The notes below the pieces were generated by a model. The model did not search any database and was not told where the DNA came from. It saw only the letters and a program-made list of their open reading frames with translations. Positions 19,070-26,514 of a stretch of DNA of 64,000 bases are shown here, piece by piece. Numbering within the stretch: the stretch's first letter is position 1; every line of letters starts with the position of its first letter. A program made the position numbers and the translations under genes. Source of the stretch: Flavobacterium sp. (GTDB taxonomy: Bacteria; Bacteroidota; Bacteroidia; Flavobacteriales; Flavobacteriaceae); contig NZ_JAIXUB010000004.1 of the NCBI RefSeq assembly GCF_027484205.1, positions 60,650 through 124,649 of the forward strand. The letters run 5' to 3'.

Positions 19070-19776
19070 TGAAATGTAAAGTTTATGAAAACGGCTCTAG
19101 TTTTCATAGCGTCAATATTTCCTGTCCAAGGACTGTTTGGGTCATTGTCTCGAATTAACTCGTCATTTAAACCAAAAACGCCTCGAATAGATGGAGAGAA
19201 CTTGAAATATTCTAAATACAAATCAACTCCAAAACCAACTTCATAATTTGTTGTCCATGGTTTCATTCTAAACCTTTGTTGTAAATTATCGTCTTTAGTT
19301 TTTGAATTGCTTGATAAATTCAATGTTGCAGAAAGGCCACCAAGTAAATAAGGACGAAAATTTCCAATTCTTTCTGATGAAAACTTTAATAAAAGAGGAA
19401 AATGAATGTAAGTAGATTTAACTTCTCTCAAAGCATCATTTTCATTAGTAAAACCAGAATAGGTTAAATCTCTTTGTGTATAATACAATCCTGGTTCAAA
19501 ACGTAAATCTAAATGTTCATAAAGACGTAAATTTCCAACTAAACCAACATTAAAACCAGTAACGCCTTTTACGGATATATCTTTTTCAGGAGTGTTTTTG
19601 TAATCAAATTTAAAATCATAAGCATTAAATCCTAAAAAATATCCCCAATGAACTTTCTGTTTATCAAAGTTTTCAAGATTAATGATTGGGTCTTTAGAAA
19701 ACATTCCTTTTGACTGTGCTGGACTTTCAATAGTTATAAAAAACAATACTATAAATAAATACTTTTTCATATGCAT
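19066..19776 (-). CDS. porT: PorT-family outer-membrane protein (type IX secretion)
   Basis: A 236-residue protein with a signal peptide (ending SPAQ) and an outer-membrane beta-barrel pattern of alternating hydrophobic strands (FEPGLYYTQRDLTY, FRPYLLGGLSATLNLS), ending in a barrel-like FINFTFH. Sequence and context (directly downstream of menG) match PorT/SprT, needed for type IX secretion in Porphyromonas and Flavobacterium. The start may be the third codon (MKKYLF, ATG at 19770), because the first Met adds only His-Met before it. It is 17 bases from menG, so it is probably cotranscribed. Confidence 0.85.
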   Translation of the reverse strand: MHMKKYLFIVLFFITIESPAQSKGMFSKDPIINLENFDKQKVHWGYFLGFNAYDFKFDYKNTPEKDISVKGVTGFNVGLVGNLRLYEHLDLRFEPGLYYTQRDLTYSGFTNENDALREVKSTYIHFPLLLKFSSERIGNFRPYLLGGLSATLNLSSNSKTKDDNLQQRFRMKPWTTNYEVGFGVDLYLEYFKFSPSIRGVFGLNDELIRDNDPNSPWTGNIDAMKTRAVFINFTFH

Positions 19777-19793
19777 GCTGAATTGCTTCAGGT

Positions 19794-20525
19794 TTATTTT
19801 TTTGATGCCGAATAAATAGTTGCAACACCAAATGTTTGTGGCATAGCAATTACATCTATAAACCCAATTTTTCTCAAAATATTGTTTAAAACTTCTCCAT
19901 AAGGAAAAACAGATGCTGATTCTGATAAATATCCATAAGCAACATCGTCTTTTGAGAAAATTTTTCCAATGATAGGCAAAATATTTTTAGTATAAAAACG
20001 ATATCCTTGTTTATAAGGTGTTTTCGTAGGTACAGAAGTTTCTAAAATCACAAAAATTCCGTTAGGTTTTAATACTCTTAGGATTTCTGCAAGTCCTTTT
20101 TCAAGAGTTTCAAAATTTCTAATTCCGAAGGAAACTGTGATGGCATCAAAATGATTATCAGGAAAAGGCATGCTTTCACTATCACCAATAACCATTTCGA
20201 TAATATTATCAAGTTTTTTATCAGCAATTTTCTTTTTTCCAACTTCAAGCATTCCAGCAGAAATGTCTAATCCAATAATTTTTTTTGCTTTGGTTTTTGT
20301 CATTAAAATTGCCAAATCGCCTGTTCCTGTTGCAATGTCAAGAATGTTTTCAGGATTTTTTTCAGAAACAAGTTGGAGTACTTTTTTACGCCATTTTACA
20401 TCAATTCCAAAAGAAATCACTCGGTTTAATCCATCATAATTGCCCGAAATAGTATCAAACATTTGAGTGACTTGTTCTTTTTTTCCTAATGTGGAATCTT
20501 TATATGGTGTAACGTTTTTTGACAT
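19794..20525 (-). CDS. menG: Demethylmenaquinone methyltransferase
   Basis: S-adenosylmethionine-dependent C-methyltransferase of the UbiE/MenG family. It is 243 residues long from the ATG at 20525 (MSKNVTPYKDS). An in-frame upstream ATG at 20579 would put the start inside the promoter and add an uncharacteristic hydrophobic stretch. Motifs: ILDIATGTGDLAILM (SAM motif I), the DAITVSFGIRNFE stretch typical of UbiE, and GIFVILETSVP. Since this phylum uses menaquinone, the last step of menaquinone synthesis is the likely reaction. It is first in an operon with porT. Confidence 0.93.
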   Translation of the reverse strand: MSKNVTPYKDSTLGKKEQVTQMFDTISGNYDGLNRVISFGIDVKWRKKVLQLVSEKNPENILDIATGTGDLAILMTKTKAKKIIGLDISAGMLEVGKKKIADKKLDNIIEMVIGDSESMPFPDNHFDAITVSFGIRNFETLEKGLAEILRVLKPNGIFVILETSVPTKTPYKQGYRFYTKNILPIIGKIFSKDDVAYGYLSESASVFPYGEVLNNILRKIGFIDVIAMPQTFGVATIYSASKK

Positions 20526-20546
20526 TTTTTCGCAATTTTTAGAGTG

Positions 20547-20579
20547 CAAAAATACAAATAATAAAAATTGAAATTGCAA
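20547..20579 (-). promoter_or_regulatory. Bipartite promoter of menG-porT
   Basis: Minus-strand TATTTTTG at 20547-20554 with TTG at 20577-20579, spacer 22, fits the Flavobacterium sigma-A pattern TTG-N17-23-TAnnTTTG. It lies 21 bases before the menG ATG at 20525 and supports that start. Confidence 0.55.
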
Positions 20580-20612
20580 TAAACAAAACTTAAAATAAAT
20601 GTTTCAAAATTT

Positions 20613-20636
20613 GTCAAATCGAGTGTGGTCGAAGTG
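20613..20636. repeat. Short dispersed intergenic repeat, copy 1
   Basis: GTCAAATCGAGTGTGGTCGA followed by AGTG resembles the tail of the intergenic element near 55938-55960 (GTCAAACTGAGCATGTCGAA + GTG). I recall sequences of the type TGAGC(T/A)TGTCGAAGTG as frequent intergenic repeats in flavobacterial genomes. It lies downstream of folA and upstream of the menG promoter. Confidence 0.45.
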
Positions 20637-20654
20637 TGTTTAAAGTTATAAAAT

Positions 20655-21137
20655 TTATCGCTTTAAGTAAGTTTGAAAAGTAAAATCAAAATTGTGTTTA
20701 TCGTCTTTTTTATGATGTTCTTCAAGTACTAACTTCCATTTGTCTAAATCAATTTCAGGGAAATAAGTGTCGGCTTCAAAAGTAGCATGAACTTTTGTAA
20801 CTTCTATTTTATCAGCAATTTCGATGGATTGTTTATAGATTTCGCCTCCACCAATAACAAATACATCTTCATTTTTTGGAGCCATTTCAATTGCTTTCTC
20901 TAAGCTTGAAGCAATGATGCAACCTTCGTATTTATAGTTTTTTTGACGTGTAATAATGATGTGAGTTCGGTTTGGTAAAGGTTTAGGAAAACTTTCAAAA
21001 GTCTTTCTTCCCATGATGATGTAATGTCCTGACGTTAGTGTTTTGAAACGTTTAAAGTCATTTGGCAAATGCCATACTAACTGATTGTCTTTTCCTAGAG
21101 CGTTGTTTTCTGCGACAGCAGCGATTAATATTATCAT
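20655..21137 (-). CDS. folA: Dihydrofolate reductase
   Basis: NADPH-dependent dihydrofolate reductase of 160 residues, the usual length. The N-terminal MIILIAAVAENNALGKDNQL and WHLPNDFKRFKTLTSGH segments hold the substrate-binding region, with Asp27-type acid in LPNDF. YIIMGRKTFESFP and VFVIGGGEIYKQSI are the two nucleotide-binding motifs. Its ATG overlaps the stop codon of the upstream 2TM gene by one base, so translation is coupled. Confidence 0.96.
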   Translation of the reverse strand: MIILIAAVAENNALGKDNQLVWHLPNDFKRFKTLTSGHYIIMGRKTFESFPKPLPNRTHIIITRQKNYKYEGCIIASSLEKAIEMAPKNEDVFVIGGGEIYKQSIEIADKIEVTKVHATFEADTYFPEIDLDKWKLVLEEHHKKDDKHNFDFTFQTYLKR

Positions 21138-21463
21138 TATTTTTTATTCTCGATTTCGTTTTTCAATTTTTCAATTTTTTTTTCTTGCATAGTCATCAAT
21201 CGGTTGATTTGCTCACGTTCCCAATTTTTATTCATAAAACTATCGGTAATGAAAACTTTTATGAAATGTAAAATAAAAATAAAGAACCAAATGGTAACAA
21301 TCCAAATATACCAATTAGTTGGTTCGCCAATATTCAACCACTTGTTTGCAATAAAAAAGAAAATACTTCCTAAAAAGAACATGATGAAGTGAAAATACAA
21401 ACCTTTTTTCTGTTTGATTCTTCTTCTTGCATATTCGTAAATTTCATGTTGATTGCTGTCCAT
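21137..21463 (-). CDS. 2TM-domain membrane protein
   Basis: A 108-residue protein from the ATG at 21463 (MDSNQHEIYEYARRRIKQKK). A longer frame back to 21508 is unlikely because its first codon falls in the promoter box. It has an N-terminal amphipathic/basic segment, two membrane helices (about 23-43 and 53-80, with conserved NKWLNIGEPTNWYIW between) and a C-terminal helix of charged residues. This is the 2TM domain pattern common in Bacteroidota. Function is unknown in the family. It forms a two-gene operon with folA. Confidence 0.82.
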   Translation of the reverse strand: MDSNQHEIYEYARRRIKQKKGLYFHFIMFFLGSIFFFIANKWLNIGEPTNWYIWIVTIWFFIFILHFIKVFITDSFMNKNWEREQINRLMTMQEKKIEKLKNEIENKK

Positions 21464-21507
21464 AAGTCGAAAATTTGATTTTAAAGATACCAAATATTTA
21501 TAAAACA

Positions 21508-21515
21508 CAAAAGTA
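21508..21515 (-). promoter_or_regulatory. Promoter -7 box for 2TM-folA operon
   Basis: Minus-strand TACTTTTG matches TAnnTTTG. It lies 44 bases before the ATG at 21463. No TTG is found at the right upstream distance. Confidence 0.4.
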
Positions 21516-21700
21516 ACAAATAGATATTTTATATTATGAAAACGTTTTCTTATTTTGATTTTATGATTTAAAGCTTTTAAAATTAGTAAATTAAGTATTT
21601 AAAGATGTGAAAAATGATAAAATCATAATTCGTACAATCAATGTAATTTGTTTATTATTAATGCGTTACTTTGTGTCATTAATCTATAAATGAAATAGTT

Positions 21701-21997
21701 ATGTCTATCAAGAAACAATTTATAAAAACAAAACCAGTTTGTAAAGTTACTTTTTCTGTGGAAGCAAAAGAAGCGCAAACTGCAGCAGTTGTTGGTGATT
21801 TTAATAATTGGAATGCAACTGAAGGTGAATTATCAAAATTAAAAAACGGAACTTTTAAAGGAGCTTTCGATTTGCCAAAAGATAATTCATTTGAATTCAA
21901 ATATATTGTTGATGGTTCTTATGTAAATGAACCTGAAGCAGATAGTTACCGTTGGAATGAATATGCAAATGCTGAAAACAGCGTTTTAGAAGTATAG
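21701..21997 (+). CDS. Isoamylase early-set (CBM48-like) domain protein
   Basis: A 98-residue single-domain protein. The sequence AAVVGDFNNWNATEGELSKLKNGTFKGAF and FEFKYIVDGSYVNEPEADSY matches the early-set/glycogen-binding domain found in branching enzymes and AMPK beta subunits (GDFNxWN, F-K-Y-x-V-D-G). It has no signal peptide and no catalytic domain, so it is probably a cytosolic carbohydrate-binding or scaffold protein. Such stand-alone copies are common in Bacteroidota and their role is not established. A bidirectional terminator follows. Confidence 0.88.
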   Translation: MSIKKQFIKTKPVCKVTFSVEAKEAQTAAVVGDFNNWNATEGELSKLKNGTFKGAFDLPKDNSFEFKYIVDGSYVNEPEADSYRWNEYANAENSVLEV

Positions 21998-22018
21998 GTT
22001 TAGGTTTTAGTTTGTTTT

Positions 22019-22053
22019 AAAATCCGTTTAGTTTTTATAATTAAACGGATTTT
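22019..22053. terminator. Bidirectional intrinsic terminator
   Basis: A 12-base stem (AAAATCCGTTTA, 22019-22030, with TAAACGGATTTT, 22042-22053) closes an 11-base loop, flanked by A and T runs. It separates the convergent CBM48-like gene and the GAF-domain gene. Confidence 0.85.
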
Positions 22054-22057
22054 TTAT

Positions 22058-22513
22058 TTAAAATAATTTAGCAACTTCTTGATTTACAAATTCTAAAAAA
22101 CGTTCGTCGTTTTCAGTAAAAGGATCTATAACATGACTGTCAATGTCAATTTGACCAATATTTACATCCTTTACAAATAGAGGAACTACAATTTCAGATT
22201 TTACAGTGAAACTGCATGCAATATAATTGTCTTGAGCGCTAACATCAGGAACTACAAAATTTGCATTTGATTCGGCAACTTGCCCGCAAATTCCTTTACC
22301 AAATGGAATTACCGTGTGGTCAGTTTCTGCACCAACATATGGTCCAAGATGTAAGGTTTTGTTTTCATGATTGGCAAAATAAAATCCAACCCAATTGTAA
22401 TAGTCAACTGAATCAGAAAGAAATTGACATAATGATTTTAGCTTTTCATCTCTCGTGTTTTTTTCGTTTGATAAAATTGCAATTACCTCAGGTTTTAAAG
22501 TTTCAAAATTCAT
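22058..22513 (-). CDS. GAF-domain protein, free Met-(R)-sulfoxide reductase-like
   Basis: Single GAF domain of 151 residues, close to the free methionine-R-sulfoxide reductase family (E. coli MsrC/YebR, yeast fRMsr). Shared blocks are YYNWVGFYF, IPFGKGICGQVA, NFVVPDV, YIACSFTVKSEIVVPLF and IGQIDIDSH. Two of the three family cysteines are present with the same 24-residue spacing (C76, C100, matching E. coli C94 and C118). The position of C84 is His66. Reduction of free methionine sulfoxide in the cytosol is therefore likely but relies on a two-cysteine mechanism. It has its own -7 box. Confidence 0.87.
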   Translation of the reverse strand: MNFETLKPEVIAILSNEKNTRDEKLKSLCQFLSDSVDYYNWVGFYFANHENKTLHLGPYVGAETDHTVIPFGKGICGQVAESNANFVVPDVSAQDNYIACSFTVKSEIVVPLFVKDVNIGQIDIDSHVIDPFTENDERFLEFVNQEVAKLF

Positions 22514-22527
22514 AATTATTTTTTTTG

Positions 22528-22535
22528 CAAAAGTA
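22528..22535 (-). promoter_or_regulatory. Promoter -7 box for GAF gene
   Basis: Minus-strand TACTTTTG matches TAnnTTTG and ends 14 bases before the ATG. No -33 TTG is seen. Confidence 0.4.
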
Positions 22536-22539
22536 ATTA

Positions 22540-22568
22540 TTGTGCTTCCATACTTTTATATAAATTTG
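22540..22568 (+). promoter_or_regulatory. Bipartite promoter of xrtF
   Basis: TTG at 22540-22542 and TAAATTTG at 22561-22568 are 18 bases apart, a full match to the Flavobacterium sigma-A pattern. The box ends 14 bases before the TTG start of xrtF at 22583 and supports that start. Confidence 0.5.
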
Positions 22569-22582
22569 TTAAAAAATAAAAT

Positions 22583-23134
22583 TTGAAAAATTATTTTACC
22601 GAATACAAACCATTCCTGTTTTTTCTGGCTAAGTTTTTTGGAACTTATTTGGTTCTAACATTTGCTTATCAAACTTACTTGAATGAATTCGACACAAGTA
22701 AATTTGAAGTTGATGGTTTTACGCAACTTGTTGCAGAGCAGTCTAAACAAGTGTTATCCCTTTTTGATTCACAATCATATACACAACCAAATTTAAAAGA
22801 ATCAAGTGTCAATCTTTTTTATCACAATAAATGGGTAGCTCGAATTGTTGAAGGTTGTAATGCGTTGAGTGTGATAATTTTATTTATAAGTTTCGTTTTT
22901 GCTTTTACCGGAAAATTTAAACAAACCATTCTATTTGTAATCGCAGGAAGCTTGATTATTCATATATTCAATATTATAAGAATTGCTTTGTTGTGCATGG
23001 CCATTTTTCATTATAAACACTATCAAGAGATACTACATGGAGTAATTTTTCCGTTATTTATTTATGGAATTGTATTCATTTTGTGGATTATTTGGGTAAA
23101 TAAATATTCAAAACATGCTAAAAAAACTGTTTAA
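22583..23134 (+). CDS. xrtF: Exosortase family protein XrtF
   Basis: Multi-pass membrane transpeptidase-like protein of 183 residues, read from a TTG codon. The exosortase catalytic set is visible: Cys92 in VEGCNALS, Arg133 in NIIRI and His152 in LHGVIFP, each within or next to a membrane helix. Exosortases are thought to cleave and re-attach C-terminally anchored surface proteins; XrtF is the Flavobacteriia type whose targets are not well defined. It overlaps the next gene by 20 bases, its usual partner. No sorting-signal substrate is recognisable in this window. Confidence 0.9.
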   Translation: MKNYFTEYKPFLFFLAKFFGTYLVLTFAYQTYLNEFDTSKFEVDGFTQLVAEQSKQVLSLFDSQSYTQPNLKESSVNLFYHNKWVARIVEGCNALSVIILFISFVFAFTGKFKQTILFVIAGSLIIHIFNIIRIALLCMAIFHYKHYQEILHGVIFPLFIYGIVFILWIIWVNKYSKHAKKTV

Positions 23135-23555
23135 AAATAAAACTAAAGTTGTTGTTGGGTTAATTTTGGTAGGGCTTTTAGTTGTTATAAGAGCATTCGA
23201 AAATAACTTATTTTATGATCCTTTTTTAAATTATTTTAAAGCAGATTATACAAACAACCCAATACCAATTTACAATCCTATAAAGTTGTTTTTTAGTTTA
23301 GGTTTTAGATTTTATTTGAATTCAATGATTTCACTTGCTTTACTGTATTTATTATTTAAAGATTCTAAAATTATTAAATTTTCAACTTTACTTTATATTG
23401 TTTTAGGAAGTATATTGATGATCAGTTTTCTTTTTACGCTTAAGTTTTTTCCAGCAGAAAAAATGACAATATTTTATTTACGACGTTTTATTATTCAACC
23501 TATATTTTTGATATTATTTATTCCTGCTTTTTATTATCAGAAAAAGATAAAATAA
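23115..23555 (+). CDS. Exosortase F system-associated membrane protein
   Basis: A 146-residue protein with about four hydrophobic helices, starting inside the 3' end of xrtF (20-base overlap). Recognisable features are ENNLFYDPFLNYFKADY after the first helix, and GFRFYLNSMISLALLYLLF followed by FPAEKMTIFYLRRFIIQPIFLILF. These match the protein family always found next to XrtF in Flavobacteriia. Its biochemical role is unknown. The overlap suggests translational coupling and a complex with XrtF in the inner membrane. Confidence 0.85.
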   Translation: MLKKLFKNKTKVVVGLILVGLLVVIRAFENNLFYDPFLNYFKADYTNNPIPIYNPIKLFFSLGFRFYLNSMISLALLYLLFKDSKIIKFSTLLYIVLGSILMISFLFTLKFFPAEKMTIFYLRRFIIQPIFLILFIPAFYYQKKIK

Positions 23556-23596
23556 GTTTATAACATCAATTTAAGAAATTCTATTTATTTTTCTAT

Positions 23597-23604
23597 TACT
23601 TTTG
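23597..23604 (+). promoter_or_regulatory. Promoter -7 box abutting the HYC_CC_PP gene start
   Basis: TACTTTTG is a full match to TAnnTTTG but ends only four bases before the ATG at 23609. If used, transcription would begin at or next to the ATG and the mRNA would be leaderless. No TTG at -33. Confidence 0.35.
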
Positions 23605-23608
23605 CTAC

Positions 23609-24028
23609 ATGCAATTAAAGAAACAAATTTTATTGTTTTTAGCGTTTTTCGTTTTGGTTTCCAATTCGGGATTGGCTTTTAATGTTCATTATTGTGGTCA
23701 AAAAATTGCTTCAATTTCTTCTGTTTTTACAAATGAGGAAGTTTGCGACATGATTATTAAAGAAGAAGATTCTTGTTGTGCAAAAAAAGAAGCTTCTCAC
23801 AAAAAATGTTGTTCTGATAAAGAGGTAAATTTAAAAGATAAAACAGAAAAAGTTACTTATAAAACTCTTTCTTTTGATTTTGATTTATTTCATCAAAACA
23901 ATTTATGGAAACCTTCTGTTTATAATTTGGTTTCTATCCTTTCTCATTCTCAAAATGTTGAATATTACTGTGATGCAAACGCGCCACCATTGTATCAACT
24001 CTATTGTCAATTTACATTATTTGGTTAA
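23609..24028 (+). CDS. HYC_CC_PP family small envelope protein
   Basis: A 139-residue protein with an N-terminal signal/anchor (about 5-25, LLFLAFFVLVSNSGLAFNV). It is named for its conserved blocks: HYCG after the signal, two Cys-Cys pairs (SCCAKK, HKKCCSDKE) and a C-terminal ANAPPLYQLYCQFTLFG. The cysteine-rich middle suggests metal or redox binding in the periplasm. It is 51 bases upstream of a TonB receptor and a heavy-metal-associated protein, the standard setting for this family, so a part in copper or other metal handling is likely but inferred. Confidence 0.87.
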   Translation: MQLKKQILLFLAFFVLVSNSGLAFNVHYCGQKIASISSVFTNEEVCDMIIKEEDSCCAKKEASHKKCCSDKEVNLKDKTEKVTYKTLSFDFDLFHQNNLWKPSVYNLVSILSHSQNVEYYCDANAPPLYQLYCQFTLFG

Positions 24029-24079
24029 AAATTAGTATTTATTTAGTTTAAACTTTTATAAATATTAAATTTTTATGTA

Positions 24080-26086
24080 ATGAAAAAATCAATGTTGTTC
24101 TTTACATTGTTGTTTTCGATTGTAGCTTTTTCTCAAAAAGAAATAGAGGAAGTTAAAATTGAAAATAAGAAAAAAGGAATTCAAAAATCACTTAAAAAAA
24201 CTACTAACACTTCAGTAGTTTCAAGCAAAGAGTTACTTAAAGCAGCTTGTTGCAATTTGGCTGAAAGTTTTGAAACAAATCCATCAATAGATGTCAATTT
24301 TTCAGATGCTTTAACAGGAACTAAGCAGATAAAAATGTTAGGTTTAACTTCGCCTTATTTAATGATTACAGAGGAAAATATTCCTTCTGTTCGTGGAGCT
24401 TCACAAGCTTATGGATTGTCATTTACGCCAGGAACATGGGTTGAGAGTATCCAAATTACAAAAGGAGCAGGAAGTGTTGTTAATGGTTTTGAAAGCATTT
24501 CGGGACAAATAAATACCGAATTGATTAAACCTATGAATGATATTCCATTCTATTTGAATGTTTATGGTTCAACCGATTCTAGATTTGAGGTAAACACACA
24601 TTTCAATAAGAAAGTTTCAGATAAATGGGCAACAAGTTTATATGTTCATGGGAATGCTAGGGTTTCAAAAAACGATATGAATCATGATCATTTTCTAGAT
24701 AATCCTCTTGGAAAGCAAATTAATTTGTTAAACCGATGGCAATATTCTAATCCAGAATCGGGTTGGGTGTCATTTATAAATTTTAAATTTATGAATGATG
24801 AAAAGCAAACTGGTGAAATTGATTTTGATCCCAATAGAGATAAATTGACAACCAATTTTTGGGGTTCAGAAATTAACACACAACGATTTGACTTTTCGTC
24901 TAAAGTAGGTTATGTTTTTGAAGATATGCCTTATCAAAGTATTGGTTTTCAGAATGCTTTTAGTAATCACAATCAAGAATCTTATTTTGGTTTAAATCAA
25001 TATAATATCAAGCAACAGAGTTATTATTCGAACTTAATTTTTAATTCTATTATCAATAACACAAGAAACAAATTTGCCACAGGATTAAATTTTACATATG
25101 ATAAATATGCTGAATTTGTGACACTTTCAAATGTTAGTAGAATTGATAATTCTGTAGGTGCTTTTTTTGAATATACTTTTGATGACAATGATAAATTTAG
25201 TTATATCCTTGGCGGAAGATTTGATTATCACAATAGGTTAGGAGCTTTTTTTACACCAAGACTTCATGTAAGATACAATCCTTGGGAAAAATCAGTTTTT
25301 AGATTTTCTGCCGGAAGAGGTAAACGTGCCGCTAATATCTATGCCGAAAATCAAAATCTTTTTGGTAGTTCGAGAGCTTTTTCTGTTTTAGATACTGATG
25401 GCAAAACTTATGGCTTAAATCCAGAAATTGCTTGGAATTATGGAGTTAGTTTTACTCAAAATTTTAAATTATTTGGTAGAAATGCCGATGCAACTTTGGA
25501 TTTTTATCGAACGGATTTTCAAAATCAAGTAATTGTAGATGTGATGCAAAGTCCACAAAGTGTTTTGTTTTATAATTTGAGAGGAAATTCGTTTGCTAAT
25601 AGTTTGCAATTGGAATTTAATTATGAAATCATCAAACATTTTAATTTTAGGACAGCATATAAATATTATGATATTTCTACCGATTATTTATCTGGAAATT
25701 TTCAACGTCCGTTGCAAGCAAAGCATAGATTTTTTGGCAATTTAGAATATGAAACCCACATAAAAGATAAAGGTCAACAATGGAAATTTGATTTTACCGT
25801 TAATTGGTTAGGAAGACAACAATTGCCAAATACAGCTACAAATCCAGTTGAAGATAGATTGCCAAATTTTTCACCATCATTTTCAGTGATGAATACACAA
25901 ATAACCCGAACATTTTCAAGCACATTTGAAATGTATATTGGAGGCGAAAACATAGGAAACTATAAACAGGAAAATGCTATTTTAGGTGAACATAATCCAT
26001 TTGGAACACATTTTGATACCTCAATTGTGTATGCTCCAATTTTTGGACAAATGTATTACATGGGATTACGATTTAAAATAAAATAA
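24080..26086 (+). CDS. TonB-dependent receptor, metal-cassette type
   Basis: Outer-membrane receptor of 668 residues. A signal peptide ends at AFSQ, a plug domain includes SKELLKAACCNLAESFETNPS and GAGSVVNGFESISGQINTEL, and the barrel closes with MYYMGLRFKIK. The unusual Ala-Cys-Cys-Asn at residues about 56-59 places a vicinal cysteine pair in the plug, fitting a soft-metal substrate. Together with the following heavy-metal-associated protein and the preceding Cys-rich protein this points to copper or a similar ion, or its chelate. The precise substrate is not readable from sequence. Confidence 0.9.
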   Translation: MKKSMLFFTLLFSIVAFSQKEIEEVKIENKKKGIQKSLKKTTNTSVVSSKELLKAACCNLAESFETNPSIDVNFSDALTGTKQIKMLGLTSPYLMITEENIPSVRGASQAYGLSFTPGTWVESIQITKGAGSVVNGFESISGQINTELIKPMNDIPFYLNVYGSTDSRFEVNTHFNKKVSDKWATSLYVHGNARVSKNDMNHDHFLDNPLGKQINLLNRWQYSNPESGWVSFINFKFMNDEKQTGEIDFDPNRDKLTTNFWGSEINTQRFDFSSKVGYVFEDMPYQSIGFQNAFSNHNQESYFGLNQYNIKQQSYYSNLIFNSIINNTRNKFATGLNFTYDKYAEFVTLSNVSRIDNSVGAFFEYTFDDNDKFSYILGGRFDYHNRLGAFFTPRLHVRYNPWEKSVFRFSAGRGKRAANIYAENQNLFGSSRAFSVLDTDGKTYGLNPEIAWNYGVSFTQNFKLFGRNADATLDFYRTDFQNQVIVDVMQSPQSVLFYNLRGNSFANSLQLEFNYEIIKHFNFRTAYKYYDISTDYLSGNFQRPLQAKHRFFGNLEYETHIKDKGQQWKFDFTVNWLGRQQLPNTATNPVEDRLPNFSPSFSVMNTQITRTFSSTFEMYIGGENIGNYKQENAILGEHNPFGTHFDTSIVYAPIFGQMYYMGLRFKIK

Positions 26087-26112
26087 TAATGATTTTAAAA
26101 ATCAATAACAAT

Positions 26113-26454
26113 ATGAAAAATATAATTTTAGGAATGATGTTACTATTTGTAACTCTTACAACACAAGGACAAGAGAAAAAAAATAAAAATGCAAAACACG
26201 ATGTAGAAGTAAATGGCAATTGTGAAATGTGTAAAAAGCGAATTGAAAAAGCGGCTTACTCTGTAAAAGGTGTAAAAAGTGCTGAGTATCACACGGATGA
26301 TCATATGTTGCATTTAATAATTAATGAAGAGAAATGTTCAACATTAGATGTAAAAAGAGCTGTTGCAAATGTAGGTCACGATACAGATGAAGTTAAAGCA
26401 ACTGACGAAGCTTACAGTAAACTTCATGGTTGTTGTAATTATGAAAGAAAATAA
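26113..26454 (+). CDS. Periplasmic heavy-metal-associated (HMA) domain protein
   Basis: A 113-residue protein from the ATG at 26113 (MKNIILGMMLLF), which gives a clean signal peptide ending TTQGQ. An in-frame ATG at 26089 would add eight residues. One ferredoxin-like HMA domain carries the metal-binding CxxC in VNGNCEMCKKRIEKAAYSVKG, and a second site CC lies in LHGCCNYERK at the C-terminus. It follows the TonB receptor by a few bases, so they are cotranscribed. Likely role: periplasmic metal chaperone or buffer for the ion taken up by that receptor. A strong terminator follows. Confidence 0.88.
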   Translation: MKNIILGMMLLFVTLTTQGQEKKNKNAKHDVEVNGNCEMCKKRIEKAAYSVKGVKSAEYHTDDHMLHLIINEEKCSTLDVKRAVANVGHDTDEVKATDEAYSKLHGCCNYERK

Positions 26455-26459
26455 TTGTG

Positions 26460-26488
26460 AAACTCCTTAAGAAATTAAGGAGTTTTTT
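26460..26488 (+). terminator. Intrinsic terminator after HMA gene
   Basis: AAACTCCTTAA (26460-26470) pairs with TTAAGGAGTTT (26475-26485) across a GAAA tetraloop, followed by more T. It ends the HYC_CC_PP-TonB-HMA transcript. Confidence 0.87.
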
Positions 26489-26493
26489 ATTTA

Positions 26494-26501
26494 TATCTTT
26501 G
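26494..26501 (+). promoter_or_regulatory. Promoter -7 box for DUF2490 gene
   Basis: TATCTTTG matches TAnnTTTG. It ends four bases before the ATG at 26506 and 13 bases before the ATG at 26515, favouring the latter start. No -33 TTG; the hairpin of the preceding terminator occupies that place. Confidence 0.35.
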
Positions 26502-26514
26502 TTGTATGAGAAAA

